From contig OX638133.1 in NCBI GenBank assembly GCA_951804985.1, positions 25,202,963-25,266,962 of the forward strand: a DNA stretch of 64,000 bases. Reading direction: 5' to 3'. The stretch comes from Dryomyza anilis. Lineage: Eukaryota; Arthropoda; Insecta; Diptera; Dryomyzidae. Below, piece after piece: positions 54,391 through 64,000 of this stretch; position 1 is the first letter of the stretch; the number at the start of each line of letters is the position of its first letter. The translations under genes were made by a program, and so were the position numbers. The notes beneath the pieces were generated by a model, which was given only the letters and a program-made list of their open reading frames with translations, did no database searches and was not told the DNA's origin.

Positions 54391-56465
54391 CTCTACAGCG
54401 GCTACATATTATCTACCCAAAAATGTAAACAGTTTCAAACTATACAAATTCGCTCAAACCTGATTACCACAATCACCAGATACGGCAACTCACACACTGA
54501 TATCTACCAAAAACATGTTAAACTAAAACAGCCTCTGGCAGGATAATTTAATTATTTATGCTTCATTTAAGCGCACGAAAACATTGTCAATTGTTTTCAA
54601 TGTGGCAGCAATTTGCCGTTTTAATTGGATTCGAGGTTTCCTGTGACGATTTTATTAGTTTGAAAACTAAACTTGGTTGAAAACTAAACTGTGTTGAATA
54701 CTAAACGAAACAACAAAAAAATTTTCAAATTCGATTTTGTTTGCATTGTACCAATTAGTCCGATTACTAACTAAAAACCACAATGTTACTATTTTAGAAC
54801 CAACATTTTTCATAGAAACAAAATTTGAACTAACAATTTTTAGCAATTTAAAGAACACTTTGTGAATGAATATTTTATAACTCAATGCAGTTGAGTTGTG
54901 CAAAATGAAAATAAATAAATCTTTTTGAAAGCATTGTTCAAATTATGAAAATGAGTCGTACAAAAACCAAAGAACTAAACAACGCTGGTAGCTTTATGAC
55001 ATAAGTAATAAAAGAAACAAACAAAGATTAACATAAACATTAAATGCAAAACCGGTTCTGTAACGACTGTCTACGAAACAAAAACGACCAAAACTGCGAT
55101 AAGTCTTTTCAAAACTCAATTAAAATAATGTTGTGGCTTAAAGTGGAAACGGCCATAATTCAAAAGGTTAAGAGCAAATCAGTCAACATAGAATCGGCGT
55201 CGCAATGAAATACAACAGCCAAGAAATGAGTTAAATTTGAATAAATTTCGGTATTTTTCAATGAAAACTTTAAAAATAAAAAGTAATAAATTAAATACTG
55301 ATAGTTTTAAGCCACTTACCATTTTGTTGAACAGTTTACTGATTGCTGCTTACTGAAAATGTAGAGTTAAGAGAGTGCTGTAAAGAAAATAAAAAATAAT
55401 TATGATTTATGAATTACAAATTATAAATTATGAATTACTAATTATAAATTATACATATACAACGAAATCTAAGAGAACAATTATAGAAATGATAAATTAA
55501 TTAAATTAGCAAAGCAAATTTAACTAAATTCACATTGTTGTCTGGATAAAAATGTAAATTTAGACGCAACTCATACTCGAAGCAACACGTACTAAGCGTA
55601 GTCACTACCTCAGAGTAGTCACTACCTCGAGTACAATGACTCTGCGTTTGTAAGCGAAAAAATAAAAGCAAAAAAAAAAAGCCGGTACTTGTTTGGGAGA
55701 ATCCTCCTCAATGCGAGAGCGCATACAAAATACGTTATAAATTCTCAGCTATGACTGAATTCCGCATAAATCTAAACCTGACTGGCACGAAGGCATTCGA
55801 TACGTCGCGTCGCGTCGCCGTACCACGCGTAGATACTACCTAGATATATTTCTTAATAATGACGTTAGTACTTTGTGCGTCGGACGGTGTAACGCGTAGT
55901 AGTAGCTGCTTCTTAAATGCGATTGGATTAATGGCCAGTGTGAATCAAGTTTTGTTTCTTTACCATGCCATACCAGGCAGGCAGTTAATAAACATGCTGC
56001 GGGAATAAAAATTCCTTTGCAGACACAGATAACGACGACGAACATGGCTCAAAAGCGCGGTCACAAATAATGATGAAGATTTTTGCAAATAGTTTTAAGT
56101 TTTAATTTAGTTAGTTTTTAATATTAACATGTTTTCGTGTTGATGAGGTTGGCTTAATGAAGGCGAATAACCAGGTACTGAAATCGATATTTTATGGTTT
56201 TTTCCATGGTTTTATTGTTTTTTGTTTTCAGTTTTAAGCAATTTGCGGTGTTGATCAATAGATCGGTATTTTATTATGTAAATACAACTAACTAAGTTAT
56301 TAAATATGTAGATATAAAAAATAGAAGTTCGCTAGTAAAAATTTACTGTATTAGAGAAGATGTGATCATGGAGAGAATACAGATCAAGTTTTTCATGTAA
56401 CTGTTTAAAAATTCAATTTATCTACTAACACGACTCAAAAACGAAAATAAATTTTTGCCATGCAC
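54391..56465. other. Mostly unique non-coding DNA
   Basis: No gene is recognised. There is a short tandem duplication GTAGTCACTACCTC (55600-55630), a CpG-dense stretch GTCGCGTCGCGTCGCC near 55803, and a 69-codon minus-strand frame (55836-56045) without motif. Confidence 0.35.
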
Positions 56466-57129
56466 ATCCCATATATTAATTCTATATAATTCGGGTTTGC
56501 TGATTTTGACTGCATACTCAGTTTTTTTTTTCAATTACGTAACGTTTTTAAGTAAATTGCGCTCGAAATTTCAGGCGCTTTTCAGTCTCATTTTAGAATT
56601 TAAAAAAATACAGACCCCTACACAACCAGTTTTCCAAAAAACTATAAACGCAATTTTTTGTTCAATTGTCAAGACTAATTACAATATATTGATAATTACT
56701 ATTATTTTAATAGGTTTTTAAAATATTTGAATCTAAACTCGAAAATTATAGAATTTTTTTAGACTATTTTTGAACGAATTTTTTAGCATTGTGAATCTAA
56801 TCATAAATAGGAAAATGAATTGTAGTTATACAGAGCATAGTTCAAACTAACGATGACAAATACTAACTTTTTTGTATCGGTTCTAATTTTCAAAATATGC
56901 CCTATCAAAACCATCAAAACTGTTAAAATTTAAAATGCTCATTTTACATACAAATTACTGAAAAATAGCCGTTTTTACCCGAATTTTTCTTAAAACCGCT
57001 ACGTAATAGGAAAAAAACTGAGTATACAATAAGAATAAGCATACTTTAAATATGTAGTAATGATTTTTTTTAGATTAGGGACATTGGTATTTTTATTGAA
57101 AATTGATTATTAAAAAGAGCGCTACAAAA

Positions 57130-57290
57130 GTTTTTTTAAAGGGTTTTTCAACAGGGACGCTACAAAAGTAGAGCGACAGGGACAGCAAACGACGCCATAT
57201 TTCTGGTCGCTTTTTTGAGATTTCTCTTCAGTAAGGTTTGCCATTTCATGATGGAAAGATCCCTGTTGTAAAACCCTTTATAAAAGAGTA
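57130..57290. mobile_element. Short TIR element, AAAGGGTTTTNCAACAGGG
   Basis: TTAAAGGGTTTTTCAACAGGG on the left faces CCCTGTTGTAAAACCCTTTA on the right. The interior of about 100 bp (CGACGCCATATTTCTGG, CATTTCATGATGGAAAGATC) resembles the untranslated part of a DNA transposon, but no transposase is seen. Confidence 0.6.
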
Positions 57291-57319
57291 CCAAAATGAA
57301 GTTCTCACATACAGAATTA

Positions 57320-57618
57320 TCTTCTTTTGTCATGAGGTTGGAAGAATTGTTGGAAGAATTGTACCAACTAACTTCATTCGGTTAAATCGAATGGTTTACA
57401 AATTTGCTGACGGTACTGCCATATTAGCCTATACACAAGAAATATTAGTCTATACACACACCTAATGGTGCTAATTGTTCTAAAACAGTTCCAAATTGGT
57501 TGCAGTACAAACTACAAAACTTTTTATTTGGCAACAACAACCGACTAAGCGGTTGAGAGAACCGAATAAGTTGGTTGGGCAAAGATTGGTTGACTCAATA
57601 AATCACTATTCTGTGTGC
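57320..57618. mobile_element. CACAG-group fragment related to 15954-16566
   Basis: ATCTTCTTTTGTCATGAGGTT matches the start of the element at 15954 (ATCCTCTTTTGGCATGAGG). AACC/GGTT words follow (GTACCAACTAAC, AATTGGTTGCAG, CGACTAAGCGGTTGAG), and it ends CACTATTCTGTGTG. Confidence 0.45.
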
Positions 57619-58034
57619 AGGAAATACTTTAAAAAATTGATCAATTAGAAAAAAATTTGTAATTTTGATAGTATGTTTGGACTATGCTCTATATAACCAT
57701 ATATAATTTGTTTATTTATTATTAAATCCTAAATGATAAAAAAATCTTTAAAAATCCAAATAATTCGAGTTTAGATCCAATTATCTTAAAAATGTATTGG
57801 AATTTTATCATTCATTAGTATATTAAAATTAGTCAAGACAATTAAAAAAAAAATTTCGTTTAAGTTTTTTTGTTAAACTATTTTTCCACAGAACAATATT
57901 TATTTATTCTACGTAGAATGGCCTAAAAATACTATTGCAATTTTCTCAAAAACGTTACGTTACGTTAGGAAAACACTGAGTATACAGTCAAACTCGGTAC
58001 CATCGAATTATATAGAATAGTCCATTGTTAAAAA

Positions 58035-58240
58035 CGTGTTGGGTAGTGTATTTAGTGCGTTGGACTACAACCTGAAATATCATTGAATCAAACACCCGGG
58101 ACTGCAGCATACAAAATTGAAACTGTTTTTCTATACCGCGTTACCTCTCGGCCGACAATGGCAAACCTCCGCGAGTTAAAACACCACCGAGGGCTCTCAC
58201 CCCAAGACAAAACGTTACCGAAAGTTAATACGTTAATAAG
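58035..58240 (+). repeat. Degenerate tRNA-derived SINE, plus strand
   Basis: GTTGGGTAGTGTATTTAGTG and CGTTGGACTACAACC replace the A-box region. CTATACCGCGTTACCTCTCG and CAATGGCAAACCTCCGCGAG match the SINE body. The B box is lost. Confidence 0.6.
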
Positions 58241-58284
58241 TCCATTGTTTAGAACCCTCACAGAAACATTTGTTCGACATATTT

Positions 58285-58480
58285 CAAACAGTCCAAGGCT
58301 GAGTTTGTATCACAAGATGTCTGTTTTCTGCTCTTTCTTAATATATGCTATGAATCCGCCATTAAAACTACACCAAATTTAAGAAACTGTTATATACTTT
58401 CCAAAATATTCTATTTATCTGTGTGTTTGCCGGAAGTATGCCGAAAATATTACTGAAAAATGCCAGACATTTTGTTTAGT
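58285..58480. repeat. Repeat shared with 33062-33515
   Basis: AGTTTGTATCACAAGATGTC, TGTTTTCTGCTC and CTGAAAAATGCCAGACATTT align with one arm at 33070-33500. Confidence 0.6.
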
Positions 58481-59754
58481 AAGTTTCTAAAATTACTTTA
58501 GCTTGCCAAACATTATAGGATCGTCGTAAATCTGATCATCTCGGACTCCTCCAGAAACGGTTACCAATCCGCACGATTTGTGGATTTGCCTCTCGGTCGA
58601 TTGGACGAATAAGAGGTCGTGGGATTCGTACGAAGGAAAAAAATATCATACTATCCCTCGAAGCTCTCTCTTGAACTAATTTCGATATACAGGTCGATCT
58701 CGAAGCTACTTCCCAGTATGCCATTCGAAATCGTTACGAGATCAATGCGAGAAAATGGAGAAATCACACGATACGGGACACTTTCTCGTACCGATATCGA
58801 GCGTCAAATTGGACCTTTATAATAGATAAATATCGATGCGTTTTATCGGAGTTTTATCGGTACGAGACATTTTTTGAAATCGGAACGATATCGATCGAAA
58901 AAAAAATGATCAAAGTAGGATATAGCTTCGAAAAATATAATGATATCGATGCGATAAATGTTTATATATCGTAACCTGTTAATGAATTTTAATGTACGAG
59001 AAATTAAAAAAATAGAATCGGTAAAGCAACGAGATCGAACTTTTTTCTCGAAGTTATTCGATAAAAATTCGAGGCATCGGAGGTCTTCGAGACATGACAA
59101 ACTGGGTTATATCGCTTCTAACTTTTTAAAACTTCGCGTATAATATATTTCATGACCAGATAACATATTTAAATATTTATCTCATTGATAACGAAATATT
59201 CGTTGAAGTAATCTAGAACTTTTAGTATATTTCATTTCGATATTAATTTGATTTCGTGTAATGTTCGAGAAAACTCTGACAGAACGGCTCGATATCTACC
59301 CAGTCTGCTCGTTCGCATTTCGATATAGCTGCGAGAACAATAAGAAATGTCGGAGAATTCGTATGATATCGAATCAGATCTTGTACCAATATCGAAAGCC
59401 AAAACGTAGAAAAATGCAAGAATAGTTCGAAGCGAATATCTTTTGAATATCTACTAAGATCCACAGCACTCAGACAGACTATATCCATTATACTGTGAAA
59501 TCTATTCCCTACAATTTTGTGGTTAATATCACCACGAGCGCCCATGCCCAAGCCGAGATTCGAACCCGAGACCTTCAGAATGCTAGTCCAGCGCGCTACC
59601 TCTGGACTGCTGAGGCCGGCTCCAATTTGATACTCAATATACCTACGAGAAAATGTTCGATTTCGTGTGGATTCTCCTTCATATCTCGTATTGACCTTGT
59701 AAAGATCTTGAATGGCATACAGATATTGGTCCTAAATTGTACAATATCTTTTCG
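58481..59754. other. CpG- and CGAT/TCGA-rich island, no gene recognised
   Basis: Composition differs sharply from the neighbours: dense CG dinucleotides and CGAT, TCGA and GATATCG words, and few long A or T runs. Open frames of 60-100 codons occur on both strands but none shows a known motif. A tRNA-like segment lies at 59540-59615. It may be an unrecognised element or a segment of foreign origin. Confidence 0.4.
59540..59615 (-). repeat. tRNA-like sequence, minus strand
   Basis: The minus strand reads CCTCAGCAGTCCAGAGGTAG then CGCGCTGGACTAGC, and 20 bases on CTCGGGTTCGAATCTCGG. The T arm and B box (GGTTCGAATC) are good, and the A-box region is recognisable but altered (CCAGAGGTAGCG). The acceptor ends do not pair convincingly, so a SINE head or pseudo-tRNA is more likely than a working gene. 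Confidence 0.45.
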
Positions 59755-60800
59755 TATTACTTTGAATAACTTTGGACAGCAACGGATAACTTGAAATATA
59801 TTCGGATACTAGGGAAAACTTTGGATAACTTTTATTAATTATGGATAACTACGGATAACTTGAAATATATTCGGATTCTACTGATTTAGATAAAAATGGA
59901 TAACATCGGATAACTACGGATAACTTTGGATAACTACGGATAACTTGAAATATTGGGACACTCTTGATAACTAAGGATATCATTGTGAATATCCGATTGT
60001 AAAAAGCAAGGGTCGACTTTCTTTTTTTTAAGCAGATAACTTTAGATGAATACGGATAATTTGAAATATATTCGGTTACTACGGATAAATACGGATAATT
60101 TGAAATATATTCGGTTACTACGGATTTAGATTGATATGGATAACTTCGGATAGTTATGAATAACTTTGGATAACTACGTATAACTTGAAATATATTCGGA
60201 TAACTACGGATAAACTGGGATAACTTCATATAACTCTGTATAACTACGGATAACTTTTTGGATAACGGATTGTAGGCGCAACTTTTAACACAAATGTAAA
60301 AATTTATATAAAATCCATCATCAGCTGGGTCGTTTTTCTTTTTTTCAAGCCGATAAATACGGATAATTTGAAATATATTTTGAAAATATTGATTTAGATT
60401 GATATGGATATATTCGGATAACTACGAATAACTTAAAATATTCGGATACTTTTGATAACTAAGGATATCTTTGTGAATATCCGATTGTAGGCGCAACTAT
60501 TTGCAGGGTCGTCTTTCTTTTTTTTTAGACGATAACTTTAGATAAATACGGATAATTTGAAATATATTCGTATACTACGGATTTAGATAGATATGGATAA
60601 CTTCGGATAGCTACGAATAACTTCGGATAACTACGGATAACTACGGGTAAACTTGGATTACTACATATAACTCTGTATAACGGTTAAGATAGATATGGAT
60701 AACTTCGGATAATTACGGATAACTTGAAATATATTCGTATAACTACGGATAAACTCAGATAACTTCATATAACTCTGTATAACTACGGATAACTGTTTGG
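59755..60800. repeat. GGATAACTACGGATAACTT minisatellite
   Basis: Degenerate 11-12 base units (GGATAACTTC, GGATAACTACG, GGATAACTTTG) with repeated longer modules: CTTGAAATATATTCGGATAC, and TTGTAGGCGCAAC followed by CTTTCTTTTTTT, at about 60000, 60270, 60490 and 60805. This indicates higher-order duplication of roughly 220-310 bases. The Ser-Tyr-Pro-rich minus-strand frame at 59849-60229 is a by-product. Confidence 0.85.
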
Positions 60801-63093
60801 ATAACGGATTATAGGCGCAAATATTAACACAAAAGTAAAAATTTATAAAAAAAAAACATCATCAGTTGAATCGTTTTTCTGTTCTAAAAATCTTTCTTTT
60901 CTTGAAGCCGACATATATAACTTCCGTCAGCCTTTATAAATAACCACCTAAATAATATTATTTATTGGTAAATAAAAAGTGTTACAGCAGGAAATTAATA
61001 CAAGGCCGGCTGCCACACAATCAAATAGAAATTTAGCAAAAGCCATTAAATGCATTTAACAAGAAGTCATTTGCAGTCGCATGGCTCTTAAAACCGGCTT
61101 AGACGACAACTACTTGCAACATGTTTTACTCTAGCAATTGTTGTAGTTGCTGTTAGAAAACATATAGAGTTAACGATATTTTCTTGAGTCAAACAAAACT
61201 CATTTTCCTAACACGCTCTACCACTAACAAATGGCCGCATAGATAAAGAGACCATTAAAGAAGGCACACAAGAAAACGCCACCAACAACAAATACACACA
61301 CAAAAACACATGCTACATATGTTGTTGTTGTTGTAGAATCACCTGTGCACCGGCTGCTACCACTGCTGCTTATGCCACATGCCGCAGATACTTTTGTATC
61401 CCGCAGATACACAGGTATCTCTGCGTTGCACCAGGTGAAAAAACAAATAACGTTGCGTGTGTTCGGCGGGACATTGAAAAATAAAAAGAAAAACGCACGC
61501 AGCTACTTCTTATTGGCGCTAAATTCTTATAGGACACGACTTGCGTTGATTTGACTTGGATGAAAGCATCAAAAGTATCTTATAGTACATATGATGATGA
61601 GATACTTTGAGCGAGCAGCAGTTGCGTTTTTTTTAGATTATCAACAGCAACATCAGGCGTTCAAATAAAGTTAAAATTAAAGCATAAAAAATTACGTTTA
61701 TTTAAAAATAGATCAAAATCACGCTGAAATAATTTTGCATCTACAAGATACATTTTCACTACGACGCTGTGTTATAAGTTGGTACAGCAAAAACGATTCG
61801 AACAAAGCAAAAGTCAGCCAAATCGCAACCGGTTTTGTACATAATTTCAATGCGTCCCCGAACGCCACGTCCATCCTACATGCGGCTCGACGACTCTTAG
61901 CCTTTTCAACAACTTGGTAGTTATTTTTTTGTTGCTGCTTGCAACCATCTTTCATTATTTTCAACTTTACGTACCACGCAATATAAATAAACAAAAACAT
62001 GAGAAATAAAAAAGTGGTATGCAATATAAAAAAAAGAAGATCTTAATTACAACGTGTTTTAATGTAAAAATATGTTGTAGTCATTTCTAAGAGTTCCATA
62101 TTTTGCAGTTGCGTTGAAGAGAAACATTTCAAGTAAAAGTGTTGCCAGCCACTTGAATGCGAGTGAAATCCAGTTGCTTCGAATATAGCGCAGCAAAAGG
62201 TCAAGAAAAGCATAGCTTTTAAATTTTTATAAGGTATATAAAATGTAATTTATTAAATTTTCATTTAAAAACAAAAATACTTAAAGAATTACAAAAAATA
62301 ACTATGAATTATTTGTCTATACTTCAAGTTTGTCGACTTTCTTAAATGGCAACATTGCAAAATTTATGAATATTTTTTACTATTTTTTGGTAAACAAAGG
62401 TAAGCCGATATTATTTTTTATTTAAAATATTTATTATGAATTTCATTTTATATCAAATTTTACTTTCAAATGTAAACGAATTTGTTTTGTTTTATTTAAA
62501 TTGTTTTTCATTTTCTTTTTTGGCAATTTTAATTGGCAATTTACAAAGGCTTTTAGTTTTCTATTCGAAGTAAATATATTTTTCAGATATATTTTTCATT
62601 TTATGTCGATTTTACTTATACAGCATTTACAGCATTACCACATTTAGTTTTGCTCAAATTATTTCTTGCCTTTTCATATCCTGTTTATAGAAATGTTACT
62701 GGTGAACGAACACATTTTACGTACGATAAACGATAACGACACTTTGGCACGTTTATGGAATATTAATTATTTACAGCTCCAATGTAGAAAAGCAAACGTT
62801 ATGGGTTATGTACACAAAATTATAAAGGAAATGTGCACGTTGTTGTAATCATTTTAATAATGTGTACAAATAAATAAATAAATAAGTAAATAAATAAAAT
62901 ACAAAATATGCAATTGTGACTCAACATTCCTACAATGTGCAACGAGATCAATAGAGAAATATGAATTAAATTTTAGAGTAGATGAAAAATAATAAATAAT
63001 ACCTAATATAAAAAACAGAAATGTATGTATAATATTTTTTTCAATTAACAATCGTGATTTAAACTTTGTTTTTGAGTCATAAATTTAAGACAT
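60801..63093. other. Mostly unique non-coding DNA
   Basis: 60960-61950 is GC-richer and non-repetitive, typical of unique intronic or intergenic DNA (GTTGTTGTTG near 61320). 62000-63090 is AT-rich. Short frames on both strands have no recognisable motif. Confidence 0.35.
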
Positions 63094-63620
63094 ATCGTCA
63101 CTGTCATGCCAAAGGGGCGTAATTTTTAATATTTGCGTTTTTTACATTTTTGTATGTAGTTTTTCCTCAAGTATACTGTGCCAAAATCGTGTGTGGTTTT
63201 GTTACATATTTCCAGACACAAAAGACAAAACCAAAAGGGCAAATTCGAAAAATTGAAAAATGTTGTCATGCCAAAAGGGCGAATCTTTTCGTTTTTTTGC
63301 CATAACTTTTTATTAGTATAAGATAAAATAGTGATTTAAAGGCATTAATTGTTTGTTTTGAAAGTACCTATCAAGTACCTATCATCCTTATTTTCAAATA
63401 TTTTTTTTTTGAATTTTTATCATTTGCAAGAATTTTTTTAATTTGTTGCCAATCAATAGGTGCTTTAAAAACAAACAATTAATGCCTTTACATCACTATT
63501 TTATCTTGAGCAAATAAAGAGTTATTGGAAAAAAATTAAAAGATTAGCCCTTTTGGCATGACAAGATTTTCAAATTTTCCAATTTCTTTGTTTTTTTTTT
63601 TTTGCTATAACTCTTTATGA
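63094..63620. mobile_element. TIR element, TCGTCAC family, copy 4 (right end lost)
   Basis: Starts ATATCGTCACTGTCATGCC and follows copy 1 (TGTAGTTTTTCCTCAAGTAT, CAAAACCAAAAGGGC, GTCATGCCAAAAGGGCGAAT). The internal blocks 63262-63370 and 63455-63575 are inverted copies of each other. It stops at about 63620, where the LINE fragment region begins. Confidence 0.75.
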
Positions 63621-63738
63621 AATATGTTTCTAAGGGCCGTTTTCACAATATTCAGTTAAGTGTTTCAATTTCATATATTCTATGAGTAACTTTAAGTTAA
63701 AAATAAAATTCGTCCGATTACCTTCAGCTGTATAATAA

Positions 63739-64000
63739 GCTAGCAGAGCCACAAAAGCCGTTAGGGTTTGGGCAACCTGCAGAAGATGTATTGGTCCTAC
63801 ATGGGGACTTCGACCAAAGATGATCCACTGGATTTTCACCAGCGTTGTAGACAGACGTTGTAGACAGACAGATTCACATATGCGTCACTTGTATGGTGGA
63901 CAGCTTTGGGACGAAAATGTAACATCAAACCACTCGAGAAAGTGCAACGGGCGTGTTGTCTCGGCATTTCAGGTGCGATGTCTACCACTTCGACCAAAGC
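63739..64000 (+). pseudogene. Non-LTR retrotransposon, C-terminal reverse transcriptase region (runs off window)
   Basis: From 63751 one frame reads TKAVRVWATCRRCIGPTWGL then RPKMIHWIFTSVV. After a break it continues in another frame with TYASLVWWTALGRKCNIKPL then EKVQRACCLGISGAMSTTST. This pattern (TWGL.PKM..W.YT, then Y.S.VWW, then KVQR..CLGI.GAM.TT) is typical of the region after the catalytic core in jockey/R1-group reverse transcriptases. The frame breaks at a perfect 13-bp direct duplication (GTTGTAGACAGAC, 63844-63869), so this copy is non-functional. It continues past the window end. Confidence 0.75.

Larger units (their letters stand above)
56466..58030. mobile_element. Inverted-repeat element, ATTCTATATAATTCG family, copy 2
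   Basis: The left end ATTAATTCTATATAATTCGG and the right end CGAATTATATAGAATAGTCC are inverted. Arms of about 450-600 bases (56466-57060 and 57640-58025) are inverted relatives of one another and of 16577-18118 (TACTCAGTTTTTTTTTTCAA against AAACACTGAGTATACAG). The centre holds other insertions at 57130 and 57320. Confidence 0.6.

Noticed and set aside
59849..60229. Minus-strand Ser-Tyr-Pro repeat frame of 126 codons
   Set aside because: A by-product of the GGATAAC minisatellite.

Overview
This is repeat-dominated, AT-rich eukaryotic nuclear DNA with no intact host gene that I can recognise. Long unique stretches with CA and CAACAA runs, insect-style TA-flanked MITEs, a tRNA-derived SINE, jockey/R1-group LINE pieces and a Ty3/gypsy-type integrase all suggest an insect, most likely a fly (Diptera). 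The species cannot be told from the sequence. The window reads as intergenic or intronic DNA that has taken up several layers of mobile elements.

Layout. 1-9 kb: a broken coiled-coil-like reading frame, a degenerate tandem repeat, two copies of a TIR family whose ends begin TCGTCAC next to TA, degenerate GAATTGTC and GGAACCGG repeats, a 15-bp GTGGTGA array and a near-identical 183-bp triplication. 10-19 kb: a 180-216-bp satellite with small MITEs, then palindromic and inverted-repeat elements. 19-21 kb: mostly unique DNA. 21.2-23.4 kb: a strand-biased T/G satellite with a longer repeat order. 24.6-28.4 kb: a near-perfect palindromic MITE, a SINE, a tandemly duplicated minus-strand coding remnant, a strong G-run cluster and TCGTC-type MITEs. 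30.0-35.2 kb: a 5.2-kb interval bounded by long imperfect inverted repeats, holding a TA-flanked element for which unfilled copies of the target site survive nearby. 35.8-40.9 kb: the most interesting locus, described below. 41-45 kb: SINEs, one with a 13-bp target duplication, and a third copy of the 35.8-kb element. 46-47 kb: a LINE remnant. 50.5-52.7 kb: a 10-bp satellite. 53-58 kb: further copies of the same families. 58.5-60.8 kb: a CpG-rich island followed by a GGATAAC minisatellite. The window ends in the 3' part of a LINE reverse transcriptase frame.

Main observation. A family of elements ends in CACAG...CTGTG and is filled with copies of a palindromic word close to TTCATCAATATGATGAA. 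Three copies are present (A 35806-38375, B 39885-40861, C 44251-45125). Copy A alone carries about 1.65 kb of coding sequence: a gag-like segment with a CCHC zinc knuckle, overlapped in another frame by a Ty3/gypsy-type integrase with an intact D,D(35)E triad. Protease, reverse transcriptase, RNase H and LTRs are not seen. B is A without exactly this coding block, and C has a larger gap with different edges. A is therefore either an autonomous-looking DNA transposon using a gypsy-derived integrase (compare Ginger elements) or a MITE that captured a retroelement fragment. Several other elements share CACAG-like ends and TA target sites but carry different internal palindromic words, which suggests a wider group mobilised by one type of enzyme.
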